In this document: piece after piece, positions 1 through 6,026 of the stretch
Position numbering within the stretch: the first letter of the stretch is position 1
Layout of the letters: each line of letters opens with the position of its first letter
Source of the DNA: an uncultured Clostridia bacterium
GTDB taxonomy: Bacteria > Bacillota > Clostridia > Christensenellales > CAG-917
Reading direction: 5' to 3'
Length of the DNA: 12,018 nt
NCBI GenBank assembly: GCA_937881285.1
Contig: CALGEU010000301.1
Span: 1 to 12,018, forward strand
The notes under the pieces: model-generated
The model's database searches: none
What the model saw: only the letters and a program-made list of their open reading frames with translations
What the model was told of the DNA's origin: nothing
Position numbers and translations under genes: made by a program

Positions 1-21
1 TATAAAATAAGTTTTATAAAT

Positions 22-47
22 AAAAAAGCGCGCGCTTTCGCGCACGC
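22..47 (-). terminator. Rho-independent terminator of the TIGR04076-type gene
   Basis: Read on the - strand, GCGTGCGC and GCGCGCGC pair over 8 bp (one G-U) around a GAAA tetraloop, followed by six T (positions 27-22). It lies about 120 nt past the stop codon of the small gene at 168-470, in the right orientation to end its transcript. The stretch between (48-167) contains no gene; it holds an A/T-rich inverted repeat (96-103 with 112-119) without a T-run. Confidence 0.75.
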
Positions 48-167
48 ACGCATTTACGTATCTTTATTCGGAATTTCAAGTATAACTTTACCGTTTCAAT
101 GAATTTCACTTTTCATTGACAATTTCAAAAACGTCAAAAAATTCGTTTTCAAAAACTAAAACGTCTT

Positions 168-470
168 TCATTCTATCGTTTCGATATAAAAACTCACAGG
201 ACGAAAGCCGTCGTTGCAGGAAATCATTGCGCTATGCGGATTTTTCATCCAGCCGTCGTAGAAATTGCCACCGCCACTTGCAAGTTCAAAAACAAACTCC
301 TTGACGCTTCCCCATGCGCTCTCGCACATTCCTTCGGGCATTTCTCCGCCCCTGCTCACGAAAACGTCGCCGACTTGCACGTCGCACGCATGCTCGATGG
401 GATTCTCATACGCATCGATAAGGTCTTTATGTTCAACTTTTCTCACCGCAGTGATTTTCACGTCTTTCAT
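168..470 (-). CDS. TIGR04076 family small protein
   Basis: A 100-residue soluble protein that I recognise as the TIGR04076 family, whose biochemical role is not established. Hallmarks seen are the opening KDVKITAVRKVEH, a Cys-Asp at 29-30, the block MPEGMCESAW at 44-53, the glycine run GGG at 66-68 with an aromatic after it, Trp74, and the C-terminal SCNDGFRPV (84-92) leading into a final beta strand. Conserved Cys29, Cys49 and Cys85 could bind metal or be redox active (inference). Length matches the family. The ATG at 470 is chosen because GGAGA lies about 8 nt upstream and a promoter about 20 nt upstream. It is monocistronic, between its own promoter and terminator. No signal peptide or membrane segment is visible. 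Confidence 0.8.
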   Translation of the reverse strand: MKDVKITAVRKVEHKDLIDAYENPIEHACDVQVGDVFVSRGGEMPEGMCESAWGSVKEFVFELASGGGNFYDGWMKNPHSAMISCNDGFRPVSFYIETIE

Positions 471-487
471 TTCTTTTCTCCGAACGA

Positions 488-517
488 AGTATATCCCGAT
501 AACAGCCGTTTCGTCAA
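488..517 (-). promoter_or_regulatory. Sigma-A type promoter of the TIGR04076-type gene
   Basis: On the - strand TTGACG (517-512), an 18-nt spacer and TATACT (493-488) form a good -35/-10 pair. The predicted start near 481 leaves a very short leader that still contains the GGAGA ribosome binding site before the ATG at 470. Confidence 0.65.
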
Positions 518-530
518 CTATACGTCAGAC

Positions 531-557
531 AAAAACTGCCGATGAGTTGTCGGCAGT
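531..557 (-). terminator. Terminator-like hairpin on the - strand, between tRNA and promoter
   Basis: An 8-bp stem (535-542 with 550-557, core CTGCCGA/TCGGCAG) with a 7-nt loop is followed on the - strand by five T (535-531). It lies upstream of the promoter at 488-517. It therefore does not end an identified gene, but would stop leftward read-through (antisense to the tRNA) from entering the small gene. There is no T-run on the + strand. Confidence 0.5.
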
Positions 558-609
558 GCAAAAAAACATAAAAATATATGCCTAAAAGAAACAATGTTGC
601 AAAAATAGA

Positions 610-638
610 TTGCAATTTTCAAATAAGTTTGATATAAT
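610..638 (+). promoter_or_regulatory. Promoter of tRNA-Thr
   Basis: TTGCAA (610-615), a 17-nt spacer and a perfect TATAAT (633-638). The predicted start near 645 precedes the mature tRNA 5' end (659) by about 14 nt. A small inverted repeat (GCAAT 646-650, ATTGC 656-660) overlaps the mature 5' end and could fold in the precursor. Confidence 0.75.
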
Positions 639-658
639 CCTAAACGCAATCGAAAATT

Positions 659-734
659 GCTAGTGTGGCTCAGTCGGTAGAGCAGCTGATTCGTAATCAG
701 CAGGTCGCCGGTCCGAATCCGGCCACTAGCTCCA
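659..734 (+). tRNA. tRNA-Thr (anticodon CGT), CCA encoded
   Basis: A full cloverleaf can be drawn by hand. The acceptor stem is GCTAGTG (659-665) with CACTAGC (724-730), perfectly paired. The D stem is GCTC/GAGC with GG in the loop at 676-677. The anticodon stem GCTGA/TCAGC encloses loop TTCGTAA with anticodon CGT at 692-694, which reads the Thr codon ACG. The variable loop is AGGTC and the T stem is GCCGG/CCGGC. The discriminator T731 is followed by encoded CCA (732-734). The oddity is the T-loop sequence TCCGAAT, which puts C where nearly all elongator tRNAs have U55 (pseudouridine). It stands alone behind its own promoter and a terminator. Confidence 0.93.
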
Positions 735-771
735 AAAAAAGCGGTATGTTATCAATACATACCGCTTTTTT
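735..771. terminator. Bidirectional terminator between tRNA-Thr and the convergent gene
   Basis: A perfect 9-bp stem GCGGTATGT (741-749) with ACATACCGC (757-765) and a 7-nt loop is flanked by A-run 735-740 and T-run 766-771. It can end the tRNA transcript on + and the two-gene operon on -, whose last stop codon is at 785. Confidence 0.88.
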
Positions 772-784
772 CAATGTTGTTATA

Positions 785-1339
785 TTATTTTTGTTGTGCT
801 GTTTTTCCTTTTGACCAAAGAATATAATCTATCTTCTTCTCTACACTGATTTCGGTATAATTCGGGAAAACTCTATTAAATTCTTTCAAATAATCCGCAC
901 ACACATTAGAATCGCTTATAATTTTCTTTATTTCTTCTTGAATTTTTTCATATTTTTCAACACAGTTTTTTATAGTTCTGTTCTTACTTTCATTTAGTCC
1001 AAGCGCATCAAGTACATTATTATCCCAAATCGGCATTTTGTCATTTATGGTTGCTAATAATTTGCTCGCGAACGAAGGTTCAAGTGTATTATCGAATTTA
1101 TACAAATAGTTCAAAACTTCTTCAAACGTTAAACTCTTGTCATTTTTCTTCTTTTCCATATATTGAAAGAATTTATCTCTCCACTCTGCATTTCTTCTCA
1201 GTTTGTAATAATAAACAAAATTTCTTTGATATTCTTCATCTTTTGATACGTCGATATCATTTAGATTTTGAGTTTTCTTGTATGCTTCCCATCCGCAACT
1301 TTTTTCGACACATTCTACCAATCCTTTCAAATTAACCAT
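785..1339 (-). CDS. Uncharacterised 184-aa helical protein, second gene of an accessory pair
   Basis: A soluble, charged, mostly helical protein of 184 residues. I do not know a characterised homologue. The most recognisable part is residues 89-115, beginning SFASKLLATINDKMPIWDNN and continuing VLDALGL. This pattern (SxASKxLATIxxxxPIWDxxVL) resembles helix-hairpin-helix-like modules and matches, from memory, a widespread unnamed accessory family. The C-terminal KKIDYILWS (168-176) fits the same family. The HhH reading is inference and no catalytic residue can be assigned. The start is set by AAGGAG about 9 nt before the ATG, overlapping the end of the upstream gene. The stop-to-start gap is 16 nt, so it is co-transcribed with the membrane protein gene. 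It is clearly richer in A/T than the operons to its right, with many AAA/ATA/TTT codons, suggesting foreign origin. A nucleic-acid-acting effector or toxin-like partner of the membrane protein is possible but unproven. Confidence 0.8.
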   Translation of the reverse strand: MVNLKGLVECVEKSCGWEAYKKTQNLNDIDVSKDEEYQRNFVYYYKLRRNAEWRDKFFQYMEKKKNDKSLTFEEVLNYLYKFDNTLEPSFASKLLATINDKMPIWDNNVLDALGLNESKNRTIKNCVEKYEKIQEEIKKIISDSNVCADYLKEFNRVFPNYTEISVEKKIDYILWSKGKTAQQK

Positions 1340-1355
1340 AATTTATATCTCCTTT

Positions 1356-2270
1356 TTAAAAAAATCTTTCTATAGCATTCCATTGATTTGCAAAATAATA
1401 TGCTCTTTTATAAGACGAAACAATAATACAAAACATAAATCCGTTTTTTCCATAGAATGACAGTTCAGCATAATTGCATACAGGTATGCGATAATTGTTA
1501 TTAAAACGTTTATCAGGTGAACCGTCTAAATTCACATATTGCCATGTGTATTTCACAACTTGAGCATCATCGGGAACACTTTCTCTCTCAATATAGTTTA
1601 AAGTCTTGATTTGTACTCTTATATCTTTATAAAACTCAGAATGAAACTTTCTGTCATTAAGAATTAAAACTCTATCAGGCATAAAAAAGATTCTTTGCCC
1701 CCTGAACTTTATTTGAAAAATCTTCAGTCCGCCTTTAATCTTGAGATATTTAGGAGTTTTTCCATAAAACATTTTTGCGGATTTCGATTCGACACTATGT
1801 CTTGCACCTGCATTCTTTTTCGGGCAATTTTCTATCGTTTGCCCGCAATATAATTTAATTCTTGAGCTAGATGCTAAAACAGACAACACGCCGTTTCTCT
1901 TTTTTATAATTTCATAAATAAAACTATCCCATGCATACTCTGTTTTCGTAAACCTAAAAAAGCTCAATACCCAAAACAACGCCACAATTGACACAGATAT
2001 CGATAACAACTGTGGAAAGTTCAACAATTCTTTATCTAGCAACGACAAAATTATATTTATTACAAAAGTAAAACATGCAAGCAACCAAGCAATAATGTAT
2101 GTAACAGCATTAACGGTTAAAATTGTCGACAAGCTTCTGTCAAATTCACGATTAACATCATCAACTACCGAATAATCAAGCGTTCCGTTTTCCACATAAC
2201 AATGTGCTAATCTTTCTTTAATCCTATAATTGAAACCGTCTTTATTCATTTCAATTTTTAAATTTCTCAT
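1356..2270 (-). CDS. Uncharacterised two-helix membrane protein, first gene of an accessory pair
   Basis: A 304-residue protein of unknown function. It has a short cytoplasmic-looking N-terminus, a hydrophobic helix at about 54-76, a second at about 86-105, and then a soluble region of about 200 residues. The soluble region has a GGLKIFQIKFRGQRIFFMPD stretch (180-199), probably beta-rich. It is followed by the striking conserved-looking motif TWQYVNLDGSPDKRFNNN (242-259) and IPVCNYAEL (262-270), which I recall from other uncharacterised bacterial proteins. Start choice: an ATG at 2285 and a TTG at 2291 are in frame upstream, but AGGGG directly precedes the ATG at 2270, so that start is preferred. 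It has its own promoter at 2334-2362 and leads the operon; the next gene follows after 16 nt. Its A/T content is high compared with the housekeeping genes. It could be a membrane sensor or effector of a defence-type cassette; function is unassigned. Confidence 0.8.
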   Translation of the reverse strand: MRNLKIEMNKDGFNYRIKERLAHCYVENGTLDYSVVDDVNREFDRSLSTILTVNAVTYIIAWLLACFTFVINIILSLLDKELLNFPQLLSISVSIVALFWVLSFFRFTKTEYAWDSFIYEIIKKRNGVLSVLASSSRIKLYCGQTIENCPKKNAGARHSVESKSAKMFYGKTPKYLKIKGGLKIFQIKFRGQRIFFMPDRVLILNDRKFHSEFYKDIRVQIKTLNYIERESVPDDAQVVKYTWQYVNLDGSPDKRFNNNYRIPVCNYAELSFYGKNGFMFCIIVSSYKRAYYFANQWNAIERFF

Positions 2271-2286
2271 CTTTCCCCTTTTCATA

Positions 2287-2306
2287 TGCAATAATTGTTT
2301 ATTGCA
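2287..2306 (-). promoter_or_regulatory. Hairpin in the 5' leader of the accessory operon
   Basis: A perfect 8-bp inverted repeat (TGCAATAA and TTATTGCA, 4-nt loop on the + strand copy) lies between the promoter at 2334-2362 and the AGGGG ribosome binding site of the membrane protein gene. No T-run follows on the - strand, so it is not a terminator. It could be an operator or a leader structure; the role is inferred only from position. Confidence 0.4.
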
Positions 2307-2333
2307 AAAAAAGAATTTTAAAATCGCATATTT

Positions 2334-2362
2334 ATATTACAGTCATTTATGTCGAAAGTCAA
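2334..2362 (-). promoter_or_regulatory. Promoter of the two-gene accessory operon
   Basis: On the - strand TTGACT (2362-2357), a 17-nt spacer and TAATAT (2339-2334). The predicted start near 2327 gives a leader of about 55 nt before the ATG at 2270. It is divergent from the methyltransferase promoter at 2414. Confidence 0.65.
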
Positions 2363-2413
2363 TACAATGCTATTATATTTAAATACGGATATCGCAAAAG
2401 TTGCGCCGTTGTG

Positions 2414-2441
2414 TTGACATAATTTTCTCGGGTGATATAAT
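2414..2441 (+). promoter_or_regulatory. Perfect consensus promoter of the methyltransferase genes
   Basis: TTGACA (2414-2419), a 16-nt spacer and TATAAT (2436-2441), with an extended -10 TG at 2433-2434. Both hexamers match the sigma-A/sigma-70 consensus exactly. The predicted start is near 2448, inside the inverted repeat at 2446-2467. Confidence 0.8.
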
Positions 2442-2445
2442 AGGA

Positions 2446-2467
2446 AATATGAAATAAGTTTCATATT
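2446..2467 (+). promoter_or_regulatory. 22-nt inverted repeat at the predicted transcript start
   Basis: AATATGAAA (2446-2454) and TTTCATATT (2459-2467) are perfect inverted repeats around TAAG. The element begins about 5 nt after the -10 box and ends before the GGAGAG ribosome binding site. It may be a repressor operator overlapping +1, or a 5' stem-loop that stabilises the mRNA. No T-run follows. Confidence 0.5.
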
Positions 2468-2490
2468 GCTGAAATACGGAGAGAATAAGT

Positions 2491-3111
2491 ATGAATAAAA
2501 TCGTTCAAAGTTATATCGCAAACGTGAAAAATCCCGAAAATACAAGACGCGGAAGATGGCAGTTGCGCGCCATGAACAACCGCTATTCGATGTTGGGCGT
2601 ATGGGGACTGTCCCACGTCAATTTTGCAAGAAAGCGTCTCGTTCTCGACGTCGGTTGCGGTGGCGGAAAAAATCTCGAAAGAATCCTGAAACAATCCAAA
2701 CAGATAAACGCTGTGGGCGTTGACATCTCCCCTGCAAGCATTCAGGTCACGAAAAAGAAAAACTCCCGCGCCGTGAAAGACGGAAGATTGCAAGTCGTTC
2801 AGGGACAAGCCGAAAGTCTGCCGTTTGCAAGCAATCTTTTCGATCTCGTAACCGCATTCGAAACCGTGTATTTTTGGGACATCGAAAAAGGGCTTGCGGA
2901 AGTTTATCGCACGCTTAAAAAAGGCGGTCAATTCCTTATCGTCAACGAGTCGCAATCTTCAAAAGGCATCGAAGAATACGAGCAATCGGTTGGCTTCACC
3001 GTATACACAAAAGACGAACTTTGCAAAATCGTCAAGAAAGCGGGGTTTAAGAACATCCGCTCGGACGTCGGGGAAAACGGCGGTTGGTTTGCAATCGTTT
3101 GCGAGAAATAA
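2491..3111 (+). CDS. Class I SAM-dependent methyltransferase (Methyltransf_11 / UbiE-like)
   Basis: A 206-residue cytosolic enzyme with a Rossmann-fold methyltransferase core. Motif I is VLDVGCGGG (51-59), binding S-adenosylmethionine. The acidic residue after strand 2 is in VGVDIS (75-80). Next come the QGQAESLPF segment (104-112), motif II-like FDLVTAFETVYFW (117-129) and motif III LKKGGQFLI (142-150). The N-terminal 45 residues (RGRWQLRAMNNRYSMLGVWG) form the likely substrate-side cap. The substrate is not predictable; relatives methylate small molecules. A GGAGAG site about 9 nt before the ATG at 2491 supports the start. It is driven by the consensus promoter at 2414-2441. No terminator follows in the 122-nt gap to the next methyltransferase, so co-transcription is likely. 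Confidence 0.9.
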   Translation: MNKIVQSYIANVKNPENTRRGRWQLRAMNNRYSMLGVWGLSHVNFARKRLVLDVGCGGGKNLERILKQSKQINAVGVDISPASIQVTKKKNSRAVKDGRLQVVQGQAESLPFASNLFDLVTAFETVYFWDIEKGLAEVYRTLKKGGQFLIVNESQSSKGIEEYEQSVGFTVYTKDELCKIVKKAGFKNIRSDVGENGGWFAIVCEK

Positions 3112-3233
3112 TCGGCAATCTAACCCATTGTTTTTGACTTTTTCGCACGAAAGGCAAACGAACGGCGATTTGCATATATAGGCAAAAAATTCTCAATATT
3201 GCGCAAAACGCATAATCTTAAAAGGCAAAAAAT

Positions 3234-4061
3234 ATGAAAAAACTACACGTCGAAAAAAACTCCGTTCAGGAAACGCTCGTCATTCCGCTTTACGCAAGGA
3301 GCAAATGCAGCAGTCTCTACCCCGAGATTTTCAAGGACGACACCGCCGAAAAACTTATGGCACGCGTCGATTACGACTTCTCCGCTCTTGACAAAAAGCA
3401 ATCGTTTTTCACTCGATTTGCCTATCTGGAAGCAGCGTGCAGACAAAACGATATTGCCGTTGAAGTGAAAGAGTATTTGTCCGCTCACCCGTATGCTTCC
3501 GTGGTGAACGTGGGTTGCGGACTCGACTGCACTGCCGAGAGTTGCGACAACGGGCATTGCAAAATATACAACGTCGATTTCGAAGACGTGATTTCTTTGC
3601 GCAACAAACTCGTTCCGAAGAACGAACGCACTGAAACCATTGCCACCGACGTCAACGGAAACGAATGGCTTGACGTGATTGACGACGAAAACGGCGTGAT
3701 ATTCTTTGCTATGGGCGTTTTGTACTACTTCACTCAAAAAAACGCCTTGTCTCTTGCAAAACGCATTGCCGACAAGTTTGAAAAAGGCGTGTTCGTATTT
3801 GACGCGGCAAATGCAAAAGCGGTCAAACTCATGGTGAAAACGCTCATAAAACAAGCCAAAATCGACAACGTCGACGCATTTTTCTCTGTGAACGACGTCG
3901 AAAAAGACTTTTCGGACTTTGGCAAACACAAAGTATCCGCAAAAGGCTATATGCTCGGTTACACTGACCTGAAATTCAAAAGCGTTTCACCGCTCTATCG
4001 TGCGCTTGCAAAGGTTGCCGACGGAAAAATGGGCATGAAAATCATAAAAATCGAGTTCTGA
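3234..4061 (+). CDS. LCM-family SAM-dependent O-methyltransferase (COG3315-like)
   Basis: A 275-residue cytosolic methyltransferase of the leucine carboxyl methyltransferase / TcmP-like superfamily, which O-methylates carboxylates or natural products. The N-terminal segment VQETLVIPLYARSKCSSLYP (11-30) is typical of the family. It is followed by DYDFSALDKKQSFFTRFAYL-type residues (47-66), motif I VVNVGCGLDC (90-99), NVDFEDVI (113-120) for the SAM ribose and AMGVLYYF (159-166). The true substrate is unknown. AAGG about 8 nt before the ATG is a modest ribosome binding site. No clear own promoter is seen in 3112-3233, so it is probably transcribed with the preceding methyltransferase, although the two belong to different families. 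The strong terminator at 4145-4175 ends the unit. Confidence 0.87.
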   Translation: MKKLHVEKNSVQETLVIPLYARSKCSSLYPEIFKDDTAEKLMARVDYDFSALDKKQSFFTRFAYLEAACRQNDIAVEVKEYLSAHPYASVVNVGCGLDCTAESCDNGHCKIYNVDFEDVISLRNKLVPKNERTETIATDVNGNEWLDVIDDENGVIFFAMGVLYYFTQKNALSLAKRIADKFEKGVFVFDAANAKAVKLMVKTLIKQAKIDNVDAFFSVNDVEKDFSDFGKHKVSAKGYMLGYTDLKFKSVSPLYRALAKVADGKMGMKIIKIEF

Positions 4062-4144
4062 CGAGATTTTTCAGGCGAAAACGTCTTATTACATTAAATC
4101 GAAGAAAAATTTATAATTGCACAATTCACATCTTACGGTGACAT

Positions 4145-4175
4145 AAAAATGCGGACGAATCGTCCGCATTTTTTT
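4145..4175. terminator. Bidirectional terminator between convergent operons
   Basis: ATGCGGACG (4149-4157) pairs with CGTCCGCAT (4161-4169) around a 3-nt loop, with A-run 4145-4149 and T-run 4169-4175. It ends the + strand methyltransferase unit and, read the other way, the six-gene - strand operon whose last stop codon is at 4251. Confidence 0.9.
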
Positions 4176-4250
4176 ATACGTATTACGTTTTGTCTTCATT
4201 TCAAATTGCAAAAAGCAAAATCGATTTAGCGTTCCGTTTTGCCCCGTCGT

Positions 4251-6026
4251 TCAGAAAATCTGGACGTTGTTTTCAACGTCAACGGCATCGGAAAACTGCG
4301 AATCGTAGAGTTTCTTATACGTTTCGCCAAGCGCAATAAGGTCGTTGTGACTGCCCTGCTCCACGATTTTACCGCCGTTTATCACGACGATTTCGTCAGC
4401 ATTGCGCACCGTAGACAATCTGTGCGCCACGACGAGCGTTGTGCGTCCCTGACAAAGTTTGAACAACGCTTTCTGAATTATCGCTTCGGTGGTGTTGTCG
4501 AGCGCGCTCGTGGCTTCGTCGAGAATAAGTATAGCGGGGTTTTTCAAAAACACGCGCGCAATGGACAGTCTCTGTTTCTGACCGCCCGAGAGTTTCACTC
4601 CGCGTTCGCCTATCTGCGTGTCGTATCCGTCGGGAAGGCTCGAAATATATTCGTGAATATCCGCCTGTTTTGCGGCTTCGATTATCTCTTCGTCATTTGC
4701 GCCGATTTTGCCGTACGCGATATTTTCCTTAAAAGTGCCCGTAAACAGGAACACGTCCTGCTGAACGATTCCGACGTTTTTTCTCAACGAATCGTTGCTT
4801 ATCTCGCTTATCGGCTCACCGTCGATATAAATCATGCCTTTTTCAAGCGGATAAAACTTTGGAATAAGGTGACAAAGCGTTGTCTTTCCGCCGCCGCTTG
4901 CTCCAACGAATGCGTACATTTTTCCGCTCGGTATGCGAAGATTTATGTCGTCGAGAACGTCTTGTTGCTCGCTGTAACCGAAAGACACGTTTTCAAAAAC
5001 GATGTCGCCGTCAAGTCTGTCAACGTCGTGCGCAGTGGGACTTTCCTGCTCCGTCGGCGTGTCCATAATATCGACGTAGCGGCGGAAACCCGCAATGCCG
5101 TCCTGCAACTGCTCAAAGAACGCAATGAGCGTCTGCACGGGCGATATGAACAGGTTGATTGAAAGCATAAACGCAACCAAATCGACGTAGTCGAAGTTCT
5201 CTTTGTCGTATATGCAGAACAATGCGCCTGCAAGAAGCACTATGACGTTGTATATCTCCGTGACAAGGCTCATGCTCGCCGAGAACGTGCCCATTGCCTT
5301 ATACGCCGCAGAACGCGCCTTGACGTAACCTTTGTTGTTTTTCTCGAAACGTTCCTGCTCGTAATCGGCATTGACGTACGCCTTTGTCACTCGTATGCCC
5401 GCAATGCTGTTTTCAAGCGTGGCGTTGATGTTTCCTATCTCTTCCTTGCTCTTGCGGAAGGCTTTTGTCATACTCTTTCTGCACGCAAACGCTATAAGGA
5501 ACAAAATCGGCAGAAAAGCAAACACTATGAGCGAAAGTTTCCAACTTATAGTGCAAAGATACGCAAACGCGCCGATTGTGATGAACGACGTGATAAACAG
5601 ATTTTCAGGGCCGTGGTGCGCAAGTTCAGCGATGTCGAAAATATCGTTTGTCATGCGCGTCATGAGTTGTCCCGTTTCGTTGTCGTCATAGAAAGAATAC
5701 GGCAGTTTTTCAAGGTGCGCGAAAAGGTCGCTTCTCATTTTTGCCTGTATCTTCACTCCCATTACGTGGCCGTAATAGTTGATGAAATACTTCATCGCCG
5801 CGCGCAAGCAGTATATCCCCAGCAATATCGCCGCAAGAATAAGCACTTCGTTTATAAGTCCGTTGGGTATGCTTTGGCGCAGAATATGCTGCGAAATCAT
5901 CGGATATAAAAGTCCGCTCACCGCAAAGGTGAACGAACAAAGCATATCGAATGCAAAAGTGAGTTTGTGCGGTTTGTAATACGCAACGAATCTCGAAAGT
6001 AGTTTTTTATTTTTCTCTTTAGCCAT
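4251..6026 (-). CDS. ABC exporter half-transporter (MsbA/LmrA type)
   Basis: A 591-residue fusion of a transmembrane domain and an ATPase domain, acting as a dimer in the cytoplasmic membrane to export lipids, drugs or peptides; substrate unknown. Six helices lie at about 22-44, 56-82, 142-160, 163-182, 252-273 and 281-303. The nucleotide-binding domain starts near 341: Walker A GASGGGKTT (375-383), Q-loop QQD (422-424), signature LSGGQ (479-483), Walker B ILILDE (499-504, catalytic Glu504), D-loop SALD and H-loop His535. All key residues are intact. Start: the frame stays open to an ATG at 6086, but MAKEKNKKLL at 6026 fits the family start. That ATG overlaps the rluD stop codon as TAATG, pointing to translational coupling; only a weak GAGA-like site precedes it. 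It is the last gene of the operon. Confidence 0.93.
   Translation of the reverse strand: MAKEKNKKLLSRFVAYYKPHKLTFAFDMLCSFTFAVSGLLYPMISQHILRQSIPNGLINEVLILAAILLGIYCLRAAMKYFINYYGHVMGVKIQAKMRSDLFAHLEKLPYSFYDDNETGQLMTRMTNDIFDIAELAHHGPENLFITSFITIGAFAYLCTISWKLSLIVFAFLPILFLIAFACRKSMTKAFRKSKEEIGNINATLENSIAGIRVTKAYVNADYEQERFEKNNKGYVKARSAAYKAMGTFSASMSLVTEIYNVIVLLAGALFCIYDKENFDYVDLVAFMLSINLFISPVQTLIAFFEQLQDGIAGFRRYVDIMDTPTEQESPTAHDVDRLDGDIVFENVSFGYSEQQDVLDDINLRIPSGKMYAFVGASGGGKTTLCHLIPKFYPLEKGMIYIDGEPISEISNDSLRKNVGIVQQDVFLFTGTFKENIAYGKIGANDEEIIEAAKQADIHEYISSLPDGYDTQIGERGVKLSGGQKQRLSIARVFLKNPAILILDEATSALDNTTEAIIQKALFKLCQGRTTLVVAHRLSTVRNADEIVVINGGKIVEQGSHNDLIALGETYKKLYDSQFSDAVDVENNVQIF

Noticed and set aside
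116..585. + strand open frames of 62, 103 and 106 codons
   Set aside because: They lie antisense to the TIGR04076-type gene and lack ribosome binding sites and family patterns.
659..2470. tRNA-Thr as attachment site of an integrated island
   Set aside because: No copy of the tRNA 3' end was found to the right of the cassette and no integrase is present, so an integration event cannot be supported beyond composition and position.
3112..3233. Separate promoter for the second methyltransferase (TTGACT at 3134, TATATA near 3175)
   Set aside because: Spacing between the candidate boxes is about twice the normal distance and no other good pair is present.
4239..5162. 307-codon + strand open frame under the ABC exporter
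   Set aside because: Antisense shadow of the ATPase domain, which has all its nucleotide-binding motifs on the - strand.
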